The position numbers were made by a program, and so were the translations under genes. From positions 27,761-91,760 of the forward strand of contig CAYRUH010000011.1 in the NCBI GenBank assembly GCA_964427415.1: a stretch of DNA of 64,000 bases, read 5' to 3'. Source of the DNA: Lentisalinibacter sp964427415 (GTDB taxonomy: Bacteria > Pseudomonadota > Gammaproteobacteria > Steroidobacterales > Woeseiaceae). How positions within the stretch are numbered: position 1 is the stretch's first letter; every line of letters starts with the position of its first letter. The notes below the pieces were generated by a model. The model was given only the letters and a program-made list of their open reading frames with translations. It was not told the origin of the DNA and ran no database searches. This document shows positions 7,208 through 16,900 of this stretch, piece after piece.

Positions 7208-9454
7208 ATGACGAGCTCGAACACCAGGCCCGTCCAAGCTGCCGATCCGATCGATCAGCGCGTCGCTACCCTGCTGGCGAAGATGACGCTGGACGAGAAG
7301 ATCGGCCAGATGAGCCAGATCAACGGGGGCGAGAGTCACATCCACGACTACCTCGCCGATGCCCTGCGCGCCGGGCGCGTCGGTTCCGTGCTGAACGAGG
7401 TGGATGTGGATACCGTGAACGAGCTGCAGCGGATCGCCGTCGAGGAGAGTCGGCTCGGTATCCCGCTGCTGATCGGCCGGGACGTGATCCACGGCTTCCG
7501 CACCATCTTCCCGATCCCGCTCGGTCAGGCCGCGAGCTGGAACCCGGAGCTGGTGGCCGACTGTGCGGCCGTCGCCGCCCGCGAGGCCGCCGCCGCCGGG
7601 GTCAACTGGACCTTCGCGCCGATGATCGACATTGCCCGCGACCCGCGCTGGGGCCGCATCGCGGAGAGCCTCGGTGAGGATCCGCAACTTGCGAGTGTGC
7701 TCGGCGCCGCCATGGTGCAGGGCTATCAGGGCGACAAGGAGGGGATGGAGCCGGGAGCCGGGTTATCGGACGCGGGGACGATCGCCGCCTGCGCCAAACA
7801 CTTCGCGGGCTACGGCGCCGCCGAGAGCGGCCGCGACTACGCCACCGCCAACGTGCCCGAGAACGAGTTGCGCAACGTCCACCTGCGCCCCTTCCACGCT
7901 GCGGTGGACGCCGGTGTTGCCACCCTGATGACCTCGTTCAGCGAAGTGGACGGCGTGCCGGCCACCGCTAGCGAGTTCCTCCTGGAGACGGTGCTGCGCG
8001 GCGAGTGGGGTTTCGAGGGGCTGGTCGTGAGCGACTGGGATTCCATCCGGCAGCTGAGCATCCACGGCCTCACCGCGGACGACCGCGCCTCCGCGTTCGA
8101 GGCGGCCCGGGCGGGGGTCGACATGGAGATGCATGGCGACGCCTATCTTTGCCACCTGGCGCAGCTGGTCGAGGATGGCGAGATAGCACCCGGCAGCATC
8201 GATGCGGCGGTCACGCGGATCCTGACCCTCAAGTTCCGGCTCGGCCTGTTCGAGTACCCCTACACCGACCCCGGCGCACTTCCCCCGGTGGCGGACGAGG
8301 AGGCCCTGGCTACGGCCAAGCGCGCGGCCCTGCAGAGCGCCGTCCTGCTGAAGAACGATCACCGGGCCCTGCCGTTGTCGACGGCGACGACGCGTACCCT
8401 CGCCGTGATCGGTCCCCTCGCCGAGGCGCCCCACGACCAGATGGGGACGTGGATATTCGATGGCGATCCGGGCCTCAGCATCACGCCGCTGCAAGCCATT
8501 CGCGAACGCACGGGCAACCGCTTGGACATCCGCTATCTGCGGGCGATGGACACCTCGCGCAGCCGCGATACGGCTGCCTTCGACGAGGCGGCGGCGCTGG
8601 CCGCGGAGGCCGATGCCGTGCTGCTGTTCCTGGGCGAGGAGGCCATCCTGTCGGGCGAGGCGCATTCGCGCGCGGACATCGGCCTGCCCGGTGCGCAGAC
8701 GGAGCTTGTCGCCCGGGTCCGGGAGGCCGACAAGCCGGTGATCGCGGTAATCCTCGCCGGCCGCCCGCTGACCCTCTCCGATATCGTGGAGCGGGTCGAC
8801 GCGATCCTCTATGCGTGGCATCCCGGTACGATGGCGGGGCCGGCCCTGGCGGACCTCCTGTTCGGCGCGGAATCGCCGTGCGGCAAGCTGCCGGCCACCT
8901 TCCCGCGCATGGTCGGGCAGGTGCCGATCTACTACAACCACAAGAACACCGGCAAGCCGCCCTCGCCGGAGACTGTGGTCCACATCGACGACATCGACCC
9001 GAGCGCGCCGCAGCTCTCGCTCGGCATGACCGCCTTCCACCTGGATGCCGGCTATACGCCGCTGTTCCCGTTCGGCCACGGGCTTTCTTACACGACCTTC
9101 GACTACGAGAACATCCGCACCGACGCCGCAGAGTTCGCGGCCGGCGGCGCGGTGACCGTCAGCGCCGACGTCACCAACACCGGTGACCGCGCGGCCGATG
9201 AGGTGGCTCAGCTCTATGTCCGCGACCTCGTCGGCAACGTCACGCGCCCGGTCCGGGAACTGAAGGGCTTCCGGCGCCTGAGGCTCGAGCCGGGCGAGCG
9301 CACGACCGTCTCTTTCGTGCTCCGGGCGGAGGACCTCGCCTTCTACGGACGGGACATGCGGCTCAGGAGCGAGCCCGGCGAATTTCACGCCTGGATCGGC
9401 GGCAGCTCGGCCACGGAGTTGCAGACCGCTTTCCGCCTGGTCGACGGCGCCTGA
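7208..9454 (+). CDS. GH3 beta-glucosidase
   Basis: A 748-aa two-domain GH3 enzyme plus a fibronectin-III-like C-terminal domain. The TIM barrel contains the nucleophile Asp276 in 'LVVSDWDSI' and the substrate-binding 'KHFAGYGA'. The second domain carries a likely acid/base Glu484 in 'LSGEAHSRADI'. The C-terminal 'YTPLFPFGHGLSYTTFDY...' is the usual GH3 ending. It removes terminal beta-glucose from oligosaccharides. No signal peptide follows the ATG at 7208 or the alternative GTG at 7118, so a cytosolic enzyme fits best. The gene is divergent from the permease and is followed 6 bp later by the LysR gene. Confidence 0.92.
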   Translation: MTSSNTRPVQAADPIDQRVATLLAKMTLDEKIGQMSQINGGESHIHDYLADALRAGRVGSVLNEVDVDTVNELQRIAVEESRLGIPLLIGRDVIHGFRTIFPIPLGQAASWNPELVADCAAVAAREAAAAGVNWTFAPMIDIARDPRWGRIAESLGEDPQLASVLGAAMVQGYQGDKEGMEPGAGLSDAGTIAACAKHFAGYGAAESGRDYATANVPENELRNVHLRPFHAAVDAGVATLMTSFSEVDGVPATASEFLLETVLRGEWGFEGLVVSDWDSIRQLSIHGLTADDRASAFEAARAGVDMEMHGDAYLCHLAQLVEDGEIAPGSIDAAVTRILTLKFRLGLFEYPYTDPGALPPVADEEALATAKRAALQSAVLLKNDHRALPLSTATTRTLAVIGPLAEAPHDQMGTWIFDGDPGLSITPLQAIRERTGNRLDIRYLRAMDTSRSRDTAAFDEAAALAAEADAVLLFLGEEAILSGEAHSRADIGLPGAQTELVARVREADKPVIAVILAGRPLTLSDIVERVDAILYAWHPGTMAGPALADLLFGAESPCGKLPATFPRMVGQVPIYYNHKNTGKPPSPETVVHIDDIDPSAPQLSLGMTAFHLDAGYTPLFPFGHGLSYTTFDYENIRTDAAEFAAGGAVTVSADVTNTGDRAADEVAQLYVRDLVGNVTRPVRELKGFRRLRLEPGERTTVSFVLRAEDLAFYGRDMRLRSEPGEFHAWIGGSSATELQTAFRLVDGA

Positions 9455-9460
9455 CGACCC

Positions 9461-10354
9461 ATGGCCGGCCGCTCCAGTATCTCGCTGCGCGGGTTACGCA
9501 CGTTCTGTGTCGCGGCCAGGCACGAGAGCTTCCGCAATGCCGCCGACGAGCTGTATATCACGGCGTCGGCCGTCAGCCACCAGATCAAGAGCCTGGAACA
9601 GGAACTCGGTGAGCAGCTCTTTGAGCGCAACGCCCGCGAACTGCGGCTGACCAAGACCGGTCGCTCGCTGTATGAGGAGACCTGGCCGCTGATCGAGCAG
9701 CTGGACGCCGTCGTGGCAGCCTACAAGAAAGACACGCGGCGTCCCTCGATCCGCATGTCGGTGCAGCCATTCTTCGCCAGCGAGTATTTCGTGCCGCGGC
9801 TGAGCGAGTTTACAGAGCAGCACCCGGACATCGACATCGAGGTGGGCACCAGCGACGAGACCGCCGAGACCCATCCCGCCGACGCCGACCTGGCAATCCG
9901 ACTGTTTCGCTCGCCACCCGCGAGTGTCAGATCCGATCGGCTGATGCCGCTGCGTCTGGTCGCGGCCGGCTCGCCGGACTTCCGCAGGAAGCTGGTGGTG
10001 AACGGCAGGCGCGTCACCGGCGACTTCGCCCGGATCGTGCACGAGACTCACCCCACGGCCTGGGAGCGCTGGTCCCGGACCAGCGGCATCTCGCTGCCGA
10101 AGGGCAGCAAGGTCACGCGGCTGGATTCGATGATCGCCGTCGTGCGCGCCTGCGAGCGCGGCATCGGTGCGGCGCTGGTGCCGGTGCCGATCGCCGACCT
10201 CTGGTTCAAGTATGGCAGCATCGTGCGGCTGTTCGAGCAGGAACTCGTCGAGGAGGTGAGCTATTACCTCATCAGCCGCTTCGAGGACGCCGACGACCCC
10301 GCTATCGAGCTCCTAAAGCACTGGATTCTCGCTAATTTCACCGAAGGCGGTTGA
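9461..10354 (+). CDS. LysR-family regulator, GcvA-like
   Basis: A 297-aa LysR-type regulator. The N-terminal winged helix reads 'LRGLRTFCVAARHESFRNAADELYIT', then the recognition helix 'SAVSHQIKSLEQELGEQLFER', as in the GcvA subgroup. The rest (about residues 95-290) is the periplasmic-binding-fold effector domain. Only 6 bp separate it from the GH3 stop, so it is co-transcribed with the glucosidase. It may sense a sugar and tune the locus, but no clear T-N11-A site can be assigned to it. It is the only intact regulator inside the glucan locus. Confidence 0.85.
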   Translation: MAGRSSISLRGLRTFCVAARHESFRNAADELYITASAVSHQIKSLEQELGEQLFERNARELRLTKTGRSLYEETWPLIEQLDAVVAAYKKDTRRPSIRMSVQPFFASEYFVPRLSEFTEQHPDIDIEVGTSDETAETHPADADLAIRLFRSPPASVRSDRLMPLRLVAAGSPDFRRKLVVNGRRVTGDFARIVHETHPTAWERWSRTSGISLPKGSKVTRLDSMIAVVRACERGIGAALVPVPIADLWFKYGSIVRLFEQELVEEVSYYLISRFEDADDPAIELLKHWILANFTEGG

Positions 10355-10360
10355 TTTTTT

Positions 10361-10384
10361 CTCACCCCTGGCGTGAGTTTTCTT
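10361..10384 (+). terminator. Possible weak intrinsic terminator after the LysR gene
   Basis: A 5-bp stem CTCAC/GTGAG with a seven-base loop is followed by TTTTCTT, starting 6 bp after the LysR stop codon. The stem is short, so termination may be partial. Confidence 0.3.
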
Positions 10385-10479
10385 CGTTTGTGGACGCACC
10401 TCCATGGCCCTATCTTGTATGGCGTCGGCCGAGCAGGCCGGCAGATCGCAAAAAGCACGTTCGCTATGGAGAGTCAAAC

Positions 10480-10716
10480 ATGCATTTCGAAGCCAACCGA
10501 ACCCGTGACCCGTTCCGGTTCAGCCTGAGAGGCAGGGCGGCGATCAACCCGTACGTCATCGTGCCCACCGTGGCCGACGACAAGATTAACGAGGCCTGGG
10601 ATGCCAGACTGCGGCGTCCCGCAGCGCTGGAAGCCCGGGAAGAGCGACCCCGCCCGATGCGCGGGTTCGAGAACCTCCTCGCCCGCTACTTCGCTCCCGG
10701 GCGCCAGGCTGCCTAA
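10480..10716 (+). CDS. Small hypothetical protein ending inside a MITE
   Basis: A 78-aa ORF preceded by GGAGAG 6 bp before the ATG. The product is Arg-rich (FRFSLRGRAAINPYVIVPTV, then an Ala/Arg/Glu-rich part ending FENLLARYFAPGRQAA). I do not recognise a family and see no signal peptide or membrane segment. Its TAA stop (10714-10716) is supplied by the left end of the 167-bp repeat element. The original gene may have been longer and cut by the insertion, or the stop may simply coincide. It lies between the GH3-lysR unit and the GH16 operon. Confidence 0.4.
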   Translation: MHFEANRTRDPFRFSLRGRAAINPYVIVPTVADDKINEAWDARLRRPAALEAREERPRPMRGFENLLARYFAPGRQAA

Positions 10717-10879
10717 CAGCCCGTCGGACTTAGGATCATCTGCTGCGGCTGGTGGGAATCGGTCCGGAATACCGCTCGTTTTCGTTAAATAGTCACCACT
10801 ATTCGCCTCAAACGATCGAAATTCTGTCCTCGATTCCCACACGCCTCGCGACGATGCCCTAAGTCCGACAGGCTGCTAG
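10713..10879 (+). mobile_element. 167-bp palindromic MITE-like element, copy 1
   Basis: The element begins CTAACAGCCCGTCGGACTTAGG and ends with the imperfect inverse of it, so it has about 22-bp terminal inverted repeats with TA at each border. Further pairing (GTGGGAATCG / CGATTCCCAC) continues inside, so the unit can fold into a long hairpin. The centre has AATAGT-CACC-ACTATT. Copy 2 at 48858-49024 matches it in reverse orientation with only two differences in 167 bases. There is no transposase gene. The TA borders suggest mobilisation by an IS630/Tc1-mariner type transposase elsewhere in the genome. That family link is inference. Confidence 0.75.
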
Positions 10880-11328
10880 CGCGGGGATTTCCTCTCAAAG
10901 GCGCAGCCGGCAAGGTCCCGCTCGCCGGCTGAAGCCGCCTCGCAAGGCCGGACAGCCAGGCCGCGGGCGATGAATCTTATGCATGTCGGCAAGCCCGGCA
11001 GACAGATCTGCGCGCGGCAAATTGACAACGCTGTCAATATCTGATAATCCTGATACCCGAAAATGACGATATGAAGACATCCTCGCTCAGCGGGGACAAT
11101 TTTCGGGGGAGCTATGAGACTTGGTAACGACGCGCAGCCGCGCGTTGCGCTGCCGCCGGCAGCGCTTTCATCCCTGAACGCATCCATCGGCAACGGGCGC
11201 GCCGCGCTCTTGTCCCCGGTCGAGCCGCGGGTCTGCCCGATCCCGGCCCCGGAGCCCGCGTCGCGGGTCAGTGTCAACCCACGAATCAGCCTCAAGCCTT
11301 CGGGCTTTCCGTCTTTGAGGGAGAACCT
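10880..11328. other. Long regulatory leader region upstream of the GH16 operon
   Basis: This 449-bp stretch has no convincing conserved gene. It holds the LacI-type operator (11022-11037) and then an untranslated leader of roughly 280 nt. A 72-codon ORF (11114-11332) starts after GGGGGAG and its stop overlaps the GH16 start as ATGA. Its Ala/Pro/Arg-rich peptide looks non-conserved, so it may be a leader peptide or chance. A hairpin with a UUCG loop (AAGCC-TTCG-GGCTT, 11294-11307) lies just before the GH16 ribosome-binding site GAGGGAG. Confidence 0.4.
11022..11037. promoter_or_regulatory. LacI-type operator upstream of the GH16 operon
   Basis: TTGACAACGCTGTCAA differs at one base from the perfect palindrome at 7005-7020. 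With one more base on each side it reads ATTGACAACGCTGTCAAT. Its TTGACA overlaps the probable -35, and GATAAT (11043-11048) follows at a short 15-bp spacing. A repressor here would block the operon that runs from 11329 to 25390. Confidence 0.72.
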
Positions 11329-13941
11329 ATGATGCCCGGCCCGCGAGGATTGCCACGCTTTGTCGCTGCTCTGGCCGCCCTGGTGGCGCTGTCTGCCTGT
11401 ACCCAGGAAGACCGTGACCAACCGCTGCAGCAGGTCGTGCCCATCGACATCCCGGTGGCGGATACCACCACCCGGACCAACTTCAACATCGACAACCCGA
11501 CGCTGGAGATACCGACGACCTTTCCGGTCAGCGACGGCGATCTGCTGACACTGGTGTGGAGCGACGAATTCGATGGCGCCCAACTCGACCCGGAGACATG
11601 GTTTTTCGAGTCCGGAGATGGCGCGAACTTCGTCGGCGACGGTGGCGTCATGGGTCTGCCGTCTGGATGGGGCAACAATGAACTGCAGTGGTATCTGCCG
11701 GACAACGCGCAGATCGAGAACGGCGTCCTGAAGATCACAGCGCGGCGTGAGACCGTGGGCGATTTCCGCTATACCTCGGCGAGGATCACGACCCGTGATC
11801 GATTCGCCTTCCGGTACGGCCGCATCGAAGCGAGTATCAAGCTGCCATCCGGCCAGGGCCTGTGGCCGGCATTCTGGATGCTCTCCCAGGGCAGTCCATA
11901 CGGAAGCTGGGCGGCGACCGGCGAGATCGACATTATGGAAGCCGTCAATCTGGACGGCGAGCCCGGTCCCGGTGGTCTCGGCGGCGGCAACGACATCTTC
12001 GGTTCCATCCATTTCGGCGGGGTATTCCCGGCGAACGAGGTTTCCACGGTTGTCTATACCCCATCCGAGGACGTAACCGGCAGCTTCAACACCTATGCGC
12101 TGGAGTGGGATGAGTTCGAGATTCGCTGGTTTTTCAATGGCGTCCTCTATGCCGTTCAGAACTCCTGGTTCTCCACAGAGGCGCCATTTCCGGCACCGTT
12201 CGACCAGCCGTTCCATGTGCTTCTGAATCTGGCGGTGGGCGGCAATCTGCCCGGACCGCCGAACGGATCGACACCGTTCCCTGCGACCATGGAGGTGGAC
12301 TGGGTCCGGGTCTATTCGGGTGAAGAGCCCGAGGTGGAGCCGGCGGATCCCGGGATTATTCCGGAAGTCGTAATCAGCGCTGCAGACGGGTCGGCGCCGG
12401 ACCTGACGCCCACCTTCGAGACCTTCGGCTCGGGCAGCACTTTCATTCAGAACTTTGCTGGCGATAATTCCTACCAAAACGTGGTAGCGGTAACAGTTGG
12501 AGCCGGCTATGGCGCCGGCACGCTAGCCCAGCTTGGCCTGACAGGTCTGACGCCCGGTTTCGCGACCGATTACGCCGGGTTCGTGTTCAAGGTCAAGGGT
12601 CTCGATACGGACAACACCATCGTCGCGAAGCTGGAGGAGCCTTTCCCCGGGACGTCGGTTCCCATTGAGGTGGACCTGATCGCGCCTCCCGCCGGTGTGA
12701 CGGTGACCGCGCTCGGCGACGGCTGGTCACAGGTGGTAATCCCGGTGGACGCCTACGAAGACGTCTCTACCTTCAGTCAAATCGTGTTCGAATCGCTGGT
12801 GGGCGTTTATCCGGAAGGTCACAGGTTCTTCCTGGCGGATATCGGCTTCAATGTCGACGGCGGCACTGACGGTGGCACCGGTGGCGGAACAAATCTGGGC
12901 ATCTTCTCCGAGACGAACACCGCAACGACCGTGACCATCACGAATATCGTGTCGGCGGGCAACTCGGTCGACATCGATACGGCAAGCACGGCGGTGACGC
13001 CGTTCGATGGAGCCGTGTCGCTGGCGCTGACGTATTCGGACAACAGCCAGGGTAACGGTTTCGGTGGCGCCGTCTTCGAGTTCGAGGATGAAGACATCTC
13101 GGCGTTCGACACACTGAAGTTCAGCATCGATACGTCGGTCTTCCCGGGGTTCGCGAATCTGACCGTTCAGTTCGAGCCGCCTGGCGGCGGTACACCCGGC
13201 GGCAACGTGTCACTGGCGAGCTATGCGCCGGTAGCGACTTCGGGTAACTGGGACGTCTACGAGATTCCATTGGCCGATTTCACGGCGGTCGATCCGACGT
13301 TGGTCAATAAGCTCGGTTTCTTCAATGCACGCGATGGCGCTGACGTATTGCTGGCCGGTACGTTGTATCTGGATGATATCCATTTGACGACGACGGGCGA
13401 CGGAGGCGACGGAGGCGACGGAGGCGGCGGAGGCGGCGGTCCTGGTGCGGGCGACCTTGCCGTAAACGGCGGCTTTGAAGCCGGTGACCTGTCGGGTTGG
13501 ACTCTGTTCCCGGCCGGCGCGGATCCGGACGAGCAGACTGTCATCACGACGAATCCCAGGACAGGCACTTTCGCGGGCCGTCTGAACAATACGACCCCGG
13601 AAACCGCCTCCATCATCAAGCAGGCCAACCTGGCACCGGTTGCAATCGGGCAGACCGCCACGGTGAGGTTCTCGGCACGTGGCAATTTCGGCCCCGGCGG
13701 GGTTGCCTTCGCCGAGTTCTTCACCGAACTGGCTGGCGAGGGTACTTCGAGCGCCCAGATTCTCGGCGGGGGACCTCTGGCCCTGAATCCCGATCCTGCT
13801 GTGTGGGCTGACTTCGAATTCGTGATCCCGATTTCTACGGACGTATCCGGCGGCATAACCTTGCAATTAACGGCTACCACGGGCGGCGCAGGTAGCTTTG
13901 CAGAGGTTTTCTACGACGACATCTCCATCGTGATCAACTGA
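11329..13941 (+). CDS. GH16 endo-beta-1,3-glucanase lipoprotein with three binding modules
   Basis: An 870-aa lipoprotein with signal and lipobox ALVALSAC. The GH16 domain (about residues 55-330) has the catalytic motif E199-I-D201-I-M-E204 inside ATGEIDIMEAV, a laminarinase-type motif, and ends with VDWVRVYSG. Three modules follow. One starts EPADPGIIPEV (about 335-508), one starts GIFSETNTATT (about 520-690), and the last is a CBM4/9-like domain starting NGGFEAGDLSGW (about 706-870). Gly/Asp-rich linkers separate them. All three module types recur in the next gene. It should cut laminarin-like glucan at the cell surface or periplasm. It is the first gene of the operon and has a GAGGGAG ribosome-binding site. 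Confidence 0.9.
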   Translation: MMPGPRGLPRFVAALAALVALSACTQEDRDQPLQQVVPIDIPVADTTTRTNFNIDNPTLEIPTTFPVSDGDLLTLVWSDEFDGAQLDPETWFFESGDGANFVGDGGVMGLPSGWGNNELQWYLPDNAQIENGVLKITARRETVGDFRYTSARITTRDRFAFRYGRIEASIKLPSGQGLWPAFWMLSQGSPYGSWAATGEIDIMEAVNLDGEPGPGGLGGGNDIFGSIHFGGVFPANEVSTVVYTPSEDVTGSFNTYALEWDEFEIRWFFNGVLYAVQNSWFSTEAPFPAPFDQPFHVLLNLAVGGNLPGPPNGSTPFPATMEVDWVRVYSGEEPEVEPADPGIIPEVVISAADGSAPDLTPTFETFGSGSTFIQNFAGDNSYQNVVAVTVGAGYGAGTLAQLGLTGLTPGFATDYAGFVFKVKGLDTDNTIVAKLEEPFPGTSVPIEVDLIAPPAGVTVTALGDGWSQVVIPVDAYEDVSTFSQIVFESLVGVYPEGHRFFLADIGFNVDGGTDGGTGGGTNLGIFSETNTATTVTITNIVSAGNSVDIDTASTAVTPFDGAVSLALTYSDNSQGNGFGGAVFEFEDEDISAFDTLKFSIDTSVFPGFANLTVQFEPPGGGTPGGNVSLASYAPVATSGNWDVYEIPLADFTAVDPTLVNKLGFFNARDGADVLLAGTLYLDDIHLTTTGDGGDGGDGGGGGGGPGAGDLAVNGGFEAGDLSGWTLFPAGADPDEQTVITTNPRTGTFAGRLNNTTPETASIIKQANLAPVAIGQTATVRFSARGNFGPGGVAFAEFFTELAGEGTSSAQILGGGPLALNPDPAVWADFEFVIPISTDVSGGITLQLTATTGGAGSFAEVFYDDISIVIN

Positions 13942-13987
13942 GTCCGAGACACGAATTCAAACCAGAACCTTTGCAGAGAGTTTCCTC

Positions 13988-16900
13988 ATGCACGCACTTG
14001 CAAGCACACGATCCGTCCGCAAATTGGCGCTAATCGCCTCGGCTCTCCTGTTGGCGGCCTGCGGCCAGGGCGACGGGCCCGAGTCCATTGCCAATGAGCC
14101 GGCGACACCGCTGCCGCCGGTTGCACCCGGCTCTTGCGATCCGATCAATTTCGAACCCGAGTGTTCCAGTCCGGAAATCGTGAACTTCAACGGCGGCGCG
14201 ACGATCATCGTCGACAATCCCGACCCGAGCGGCATCAATACCAGCGCACGGGTCGCGCAGATGCAGAAGTTCCCAGACGAGGTCTTCGGCGGCACTCTCC
14301 TCAACCTGGATGAGCCCATCGACTTCGCCGAGGGCGAGTCCTATACGGTGAAAGTCTGGTCGCCGCGACCGGTGACCGTTTCCTTCAAGCTCGAGGAACA
14401 GGGCAACCCTGCCGGCGGCCTGACCGTCGACGAGGATCACAGCGGCAGCGGCAGCTGGGAAGAGCTTTGCTTCGACTTCACGGGCCAGGCGGTCCCTCCG
14501 CCCGTCGTCGCGCTGACAATCATCTTCGATAACGGCACCCTCGGCCAGGCGGATACCGATCCGGATAACTGGACCTTCTACTACGACGACATCACGCAGG
14601 TCGAGAGCTGTGCAGACTCCGGCGGCCCCGGCGACATCCAGCCGGATGTAGCGCTTTTCACGAGCAGCGGCGCAGCCGATCTGGTTATCCCCGACGATTA
14701 CGCCGAGCGCACGCCCTTCGACTCGGGTTCGGTCATCGATCCGGACTACGCGGACGACGAGACTTTCAGTCCGGTGCTCTCGGTCTTCAGCGGGGCCGAT
14801 TCCGGTGCCAATATCGCTCAGGTCGGTTTCATCGGTTTTGTGGAAGGCTTCCTGACCCGTTACGAGACCGTCGACTTCAAGCTCAAGGGCGCGCCCGGCT
14901 TCGTTGTCTTCGTGAAGCTGTACGACGGGGTCGACGCGCTCCGCCTGAACCTCACCAGCAGTTCTTATTCCTCTGAACTCAGCGACGGGTGGTTCCAGGT
15001 CTCGATCCCGGTGGCCGACTTCGCCGACGCGGACCAGACCACCGGCATCGTCTTCGAGAGCGATGACTCTTCGGAGACCGAGTTCCGGATGCTGCTGAAC
15101 GATATCGGCTTCAGCGGCACGGGCACCTTCGTGCCGGCCGATCCGGGCATTATCCCGGAGGTCTCGCTTTTCGACCGCGACGGCACGCCGGACCTCGTGA
15201 TCCCGGACGACTTCGCGGAGATATCCGTGTTCGGTTCCGACGCCGTCATCGACGACGACTTCAGGGGCGATCTGGACTTCAGCCCCGCGCTGGCCGTCAC
15301 CACCGGTTTCGGTTACGGCATCTGGAATGCCCAGCTCGCCTACCTGGGTTTCGAGCCCGGCTTCGCCGCGGCCTACGAGACGCTCGACTTCAAGGTGAAG
15401 GGCCTGAGCGGCGATGTGATCCGCGTCAAGTTCCTGAATGATCCCGATCCGCCTTACCTCGATATCAATGTGACCGAATCGGCATTCGCGACGGCCCTGG
15501 GTAACGGCTGGCATCAGGTCTCCGTGCCGGTCACGGAGTTCGAAGGCGTTGCCACGGCGACGGATCTTCTGTTCGAGACGATAGCTCCGCCGCCTGACGA
15601 GTCCTTCACCTATCTGCTGACCGATGTCGGCTTCAGCGGTGCAGCCCCTGTCGACACGACGACTTCAGTGGACTTCGAGGGGGATGCTGCGAGCCTCAGC
15701 TTTGACAACTTCGGTGGCGGTGAATCGACGGTGATCGCCAACCCGGACCAGAGCGGTATCAACACCAGCGGCCAGGTCGTACAGATGACCCGGACTTCGG
15801 AATCCGACTTCGGCGGCAGCACGCTGGCGTTGCCGGACGGGGTCGACTGGAGCCAGGGCGAGATCTTCACGATGAAGGTGTGGTCGCAGCGGGAAGTGCC
15901 GGTGCTGTTCAAGGTGGAGGGTAATCCGGCCGTGGAGCGGGACGACACCCACGACGGTGGCAGCGCCTGGCAGGAGCTCTGCTTCGACTTTACCGGCGAC
16001 AACGCGGGCCCGCCGGTCACGGGTATCTCGATCTTCTTCGATTTGGGCGCGGTCGGTGATGTGGCAAACGACCCGGACAACTGGACGTTCTTCTACGACG
16101 ATATCCAGCAGACGAGCGAGCCGTGCCCCGTACCTCCGCCCGAACCCGGCGATCACGGTCCGGGCACCGCCGGTGTGTTCACGGAGACGACCACCGAATC
16201 GACCATTGCGATCACCAGCATTACCAACAGCATCGAGTTCGGCGGTAACAACACGGTGGCCGATCCCGCCAGCACGGCGATCCCGGCGTTCGAGGGCGGC
16301 GTCGTCCTGTCGATCGATTATCAGGACAGCGGTTCCACCTTCGGCGGTGCGGTACTGAACTTCGGCGGTGTCGATCTGACGCCGTTCGACACGCTGAATT
16401 TCACCGTCGATACCTCGGGAATTGCAGGCTTCGCTGATCTGACGATCCAGATCGAGCCGCCGGGTGCCGGAGCGGCGGGCACGAACGTGCTGCTCTCGAG
16501 CTATACGCCGGTGGCCACGTCGGGCAACTGGGCGACCTATGCCATCCCGCTGACCGATTTCACCGCGACGGACTTCTCTGCAGCTGCCAACTTGGGGTTC
16601 TGGAATCCGAAGGACGGAAGCGACGGTCTCGCTTTCGGCACGCTGTACGTGGACGACGTCTATTTCTCCACCGAGGGCGGCAGCGGAGGCGGCGGCGGTG
16701 GAGGCGGCGGTGCTACCGGCGAGCTGGTTATCAACGGCGGCTTCGAGACCGGGGACCTGACCGGCTGGGAAGTCTTACCGAACGGCGGGACGATCACGAC
16801 GACCACGGATAGTTCGGCCGGTAGTTTTGCCGCAAATCTCAATATCACCGCCGCAGGTAATCCGACATTGAAAGCGGCCAATCTGGGCGCGGGTTCCCTG

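Noticed and set aside
7763..9388. 541-codon minus-strand ORF opposite the GH3 gene
   Set aside because: Arg/Gly/Val-rich antisense translation with no motif.
11114..11332. 72-codon ORF upstream of GH16 as a real protein gene
   Set aside because: Composition is low-complexity Ala/Pro/Arg and no domain is visible. It is kept only as a possible leader peptide.
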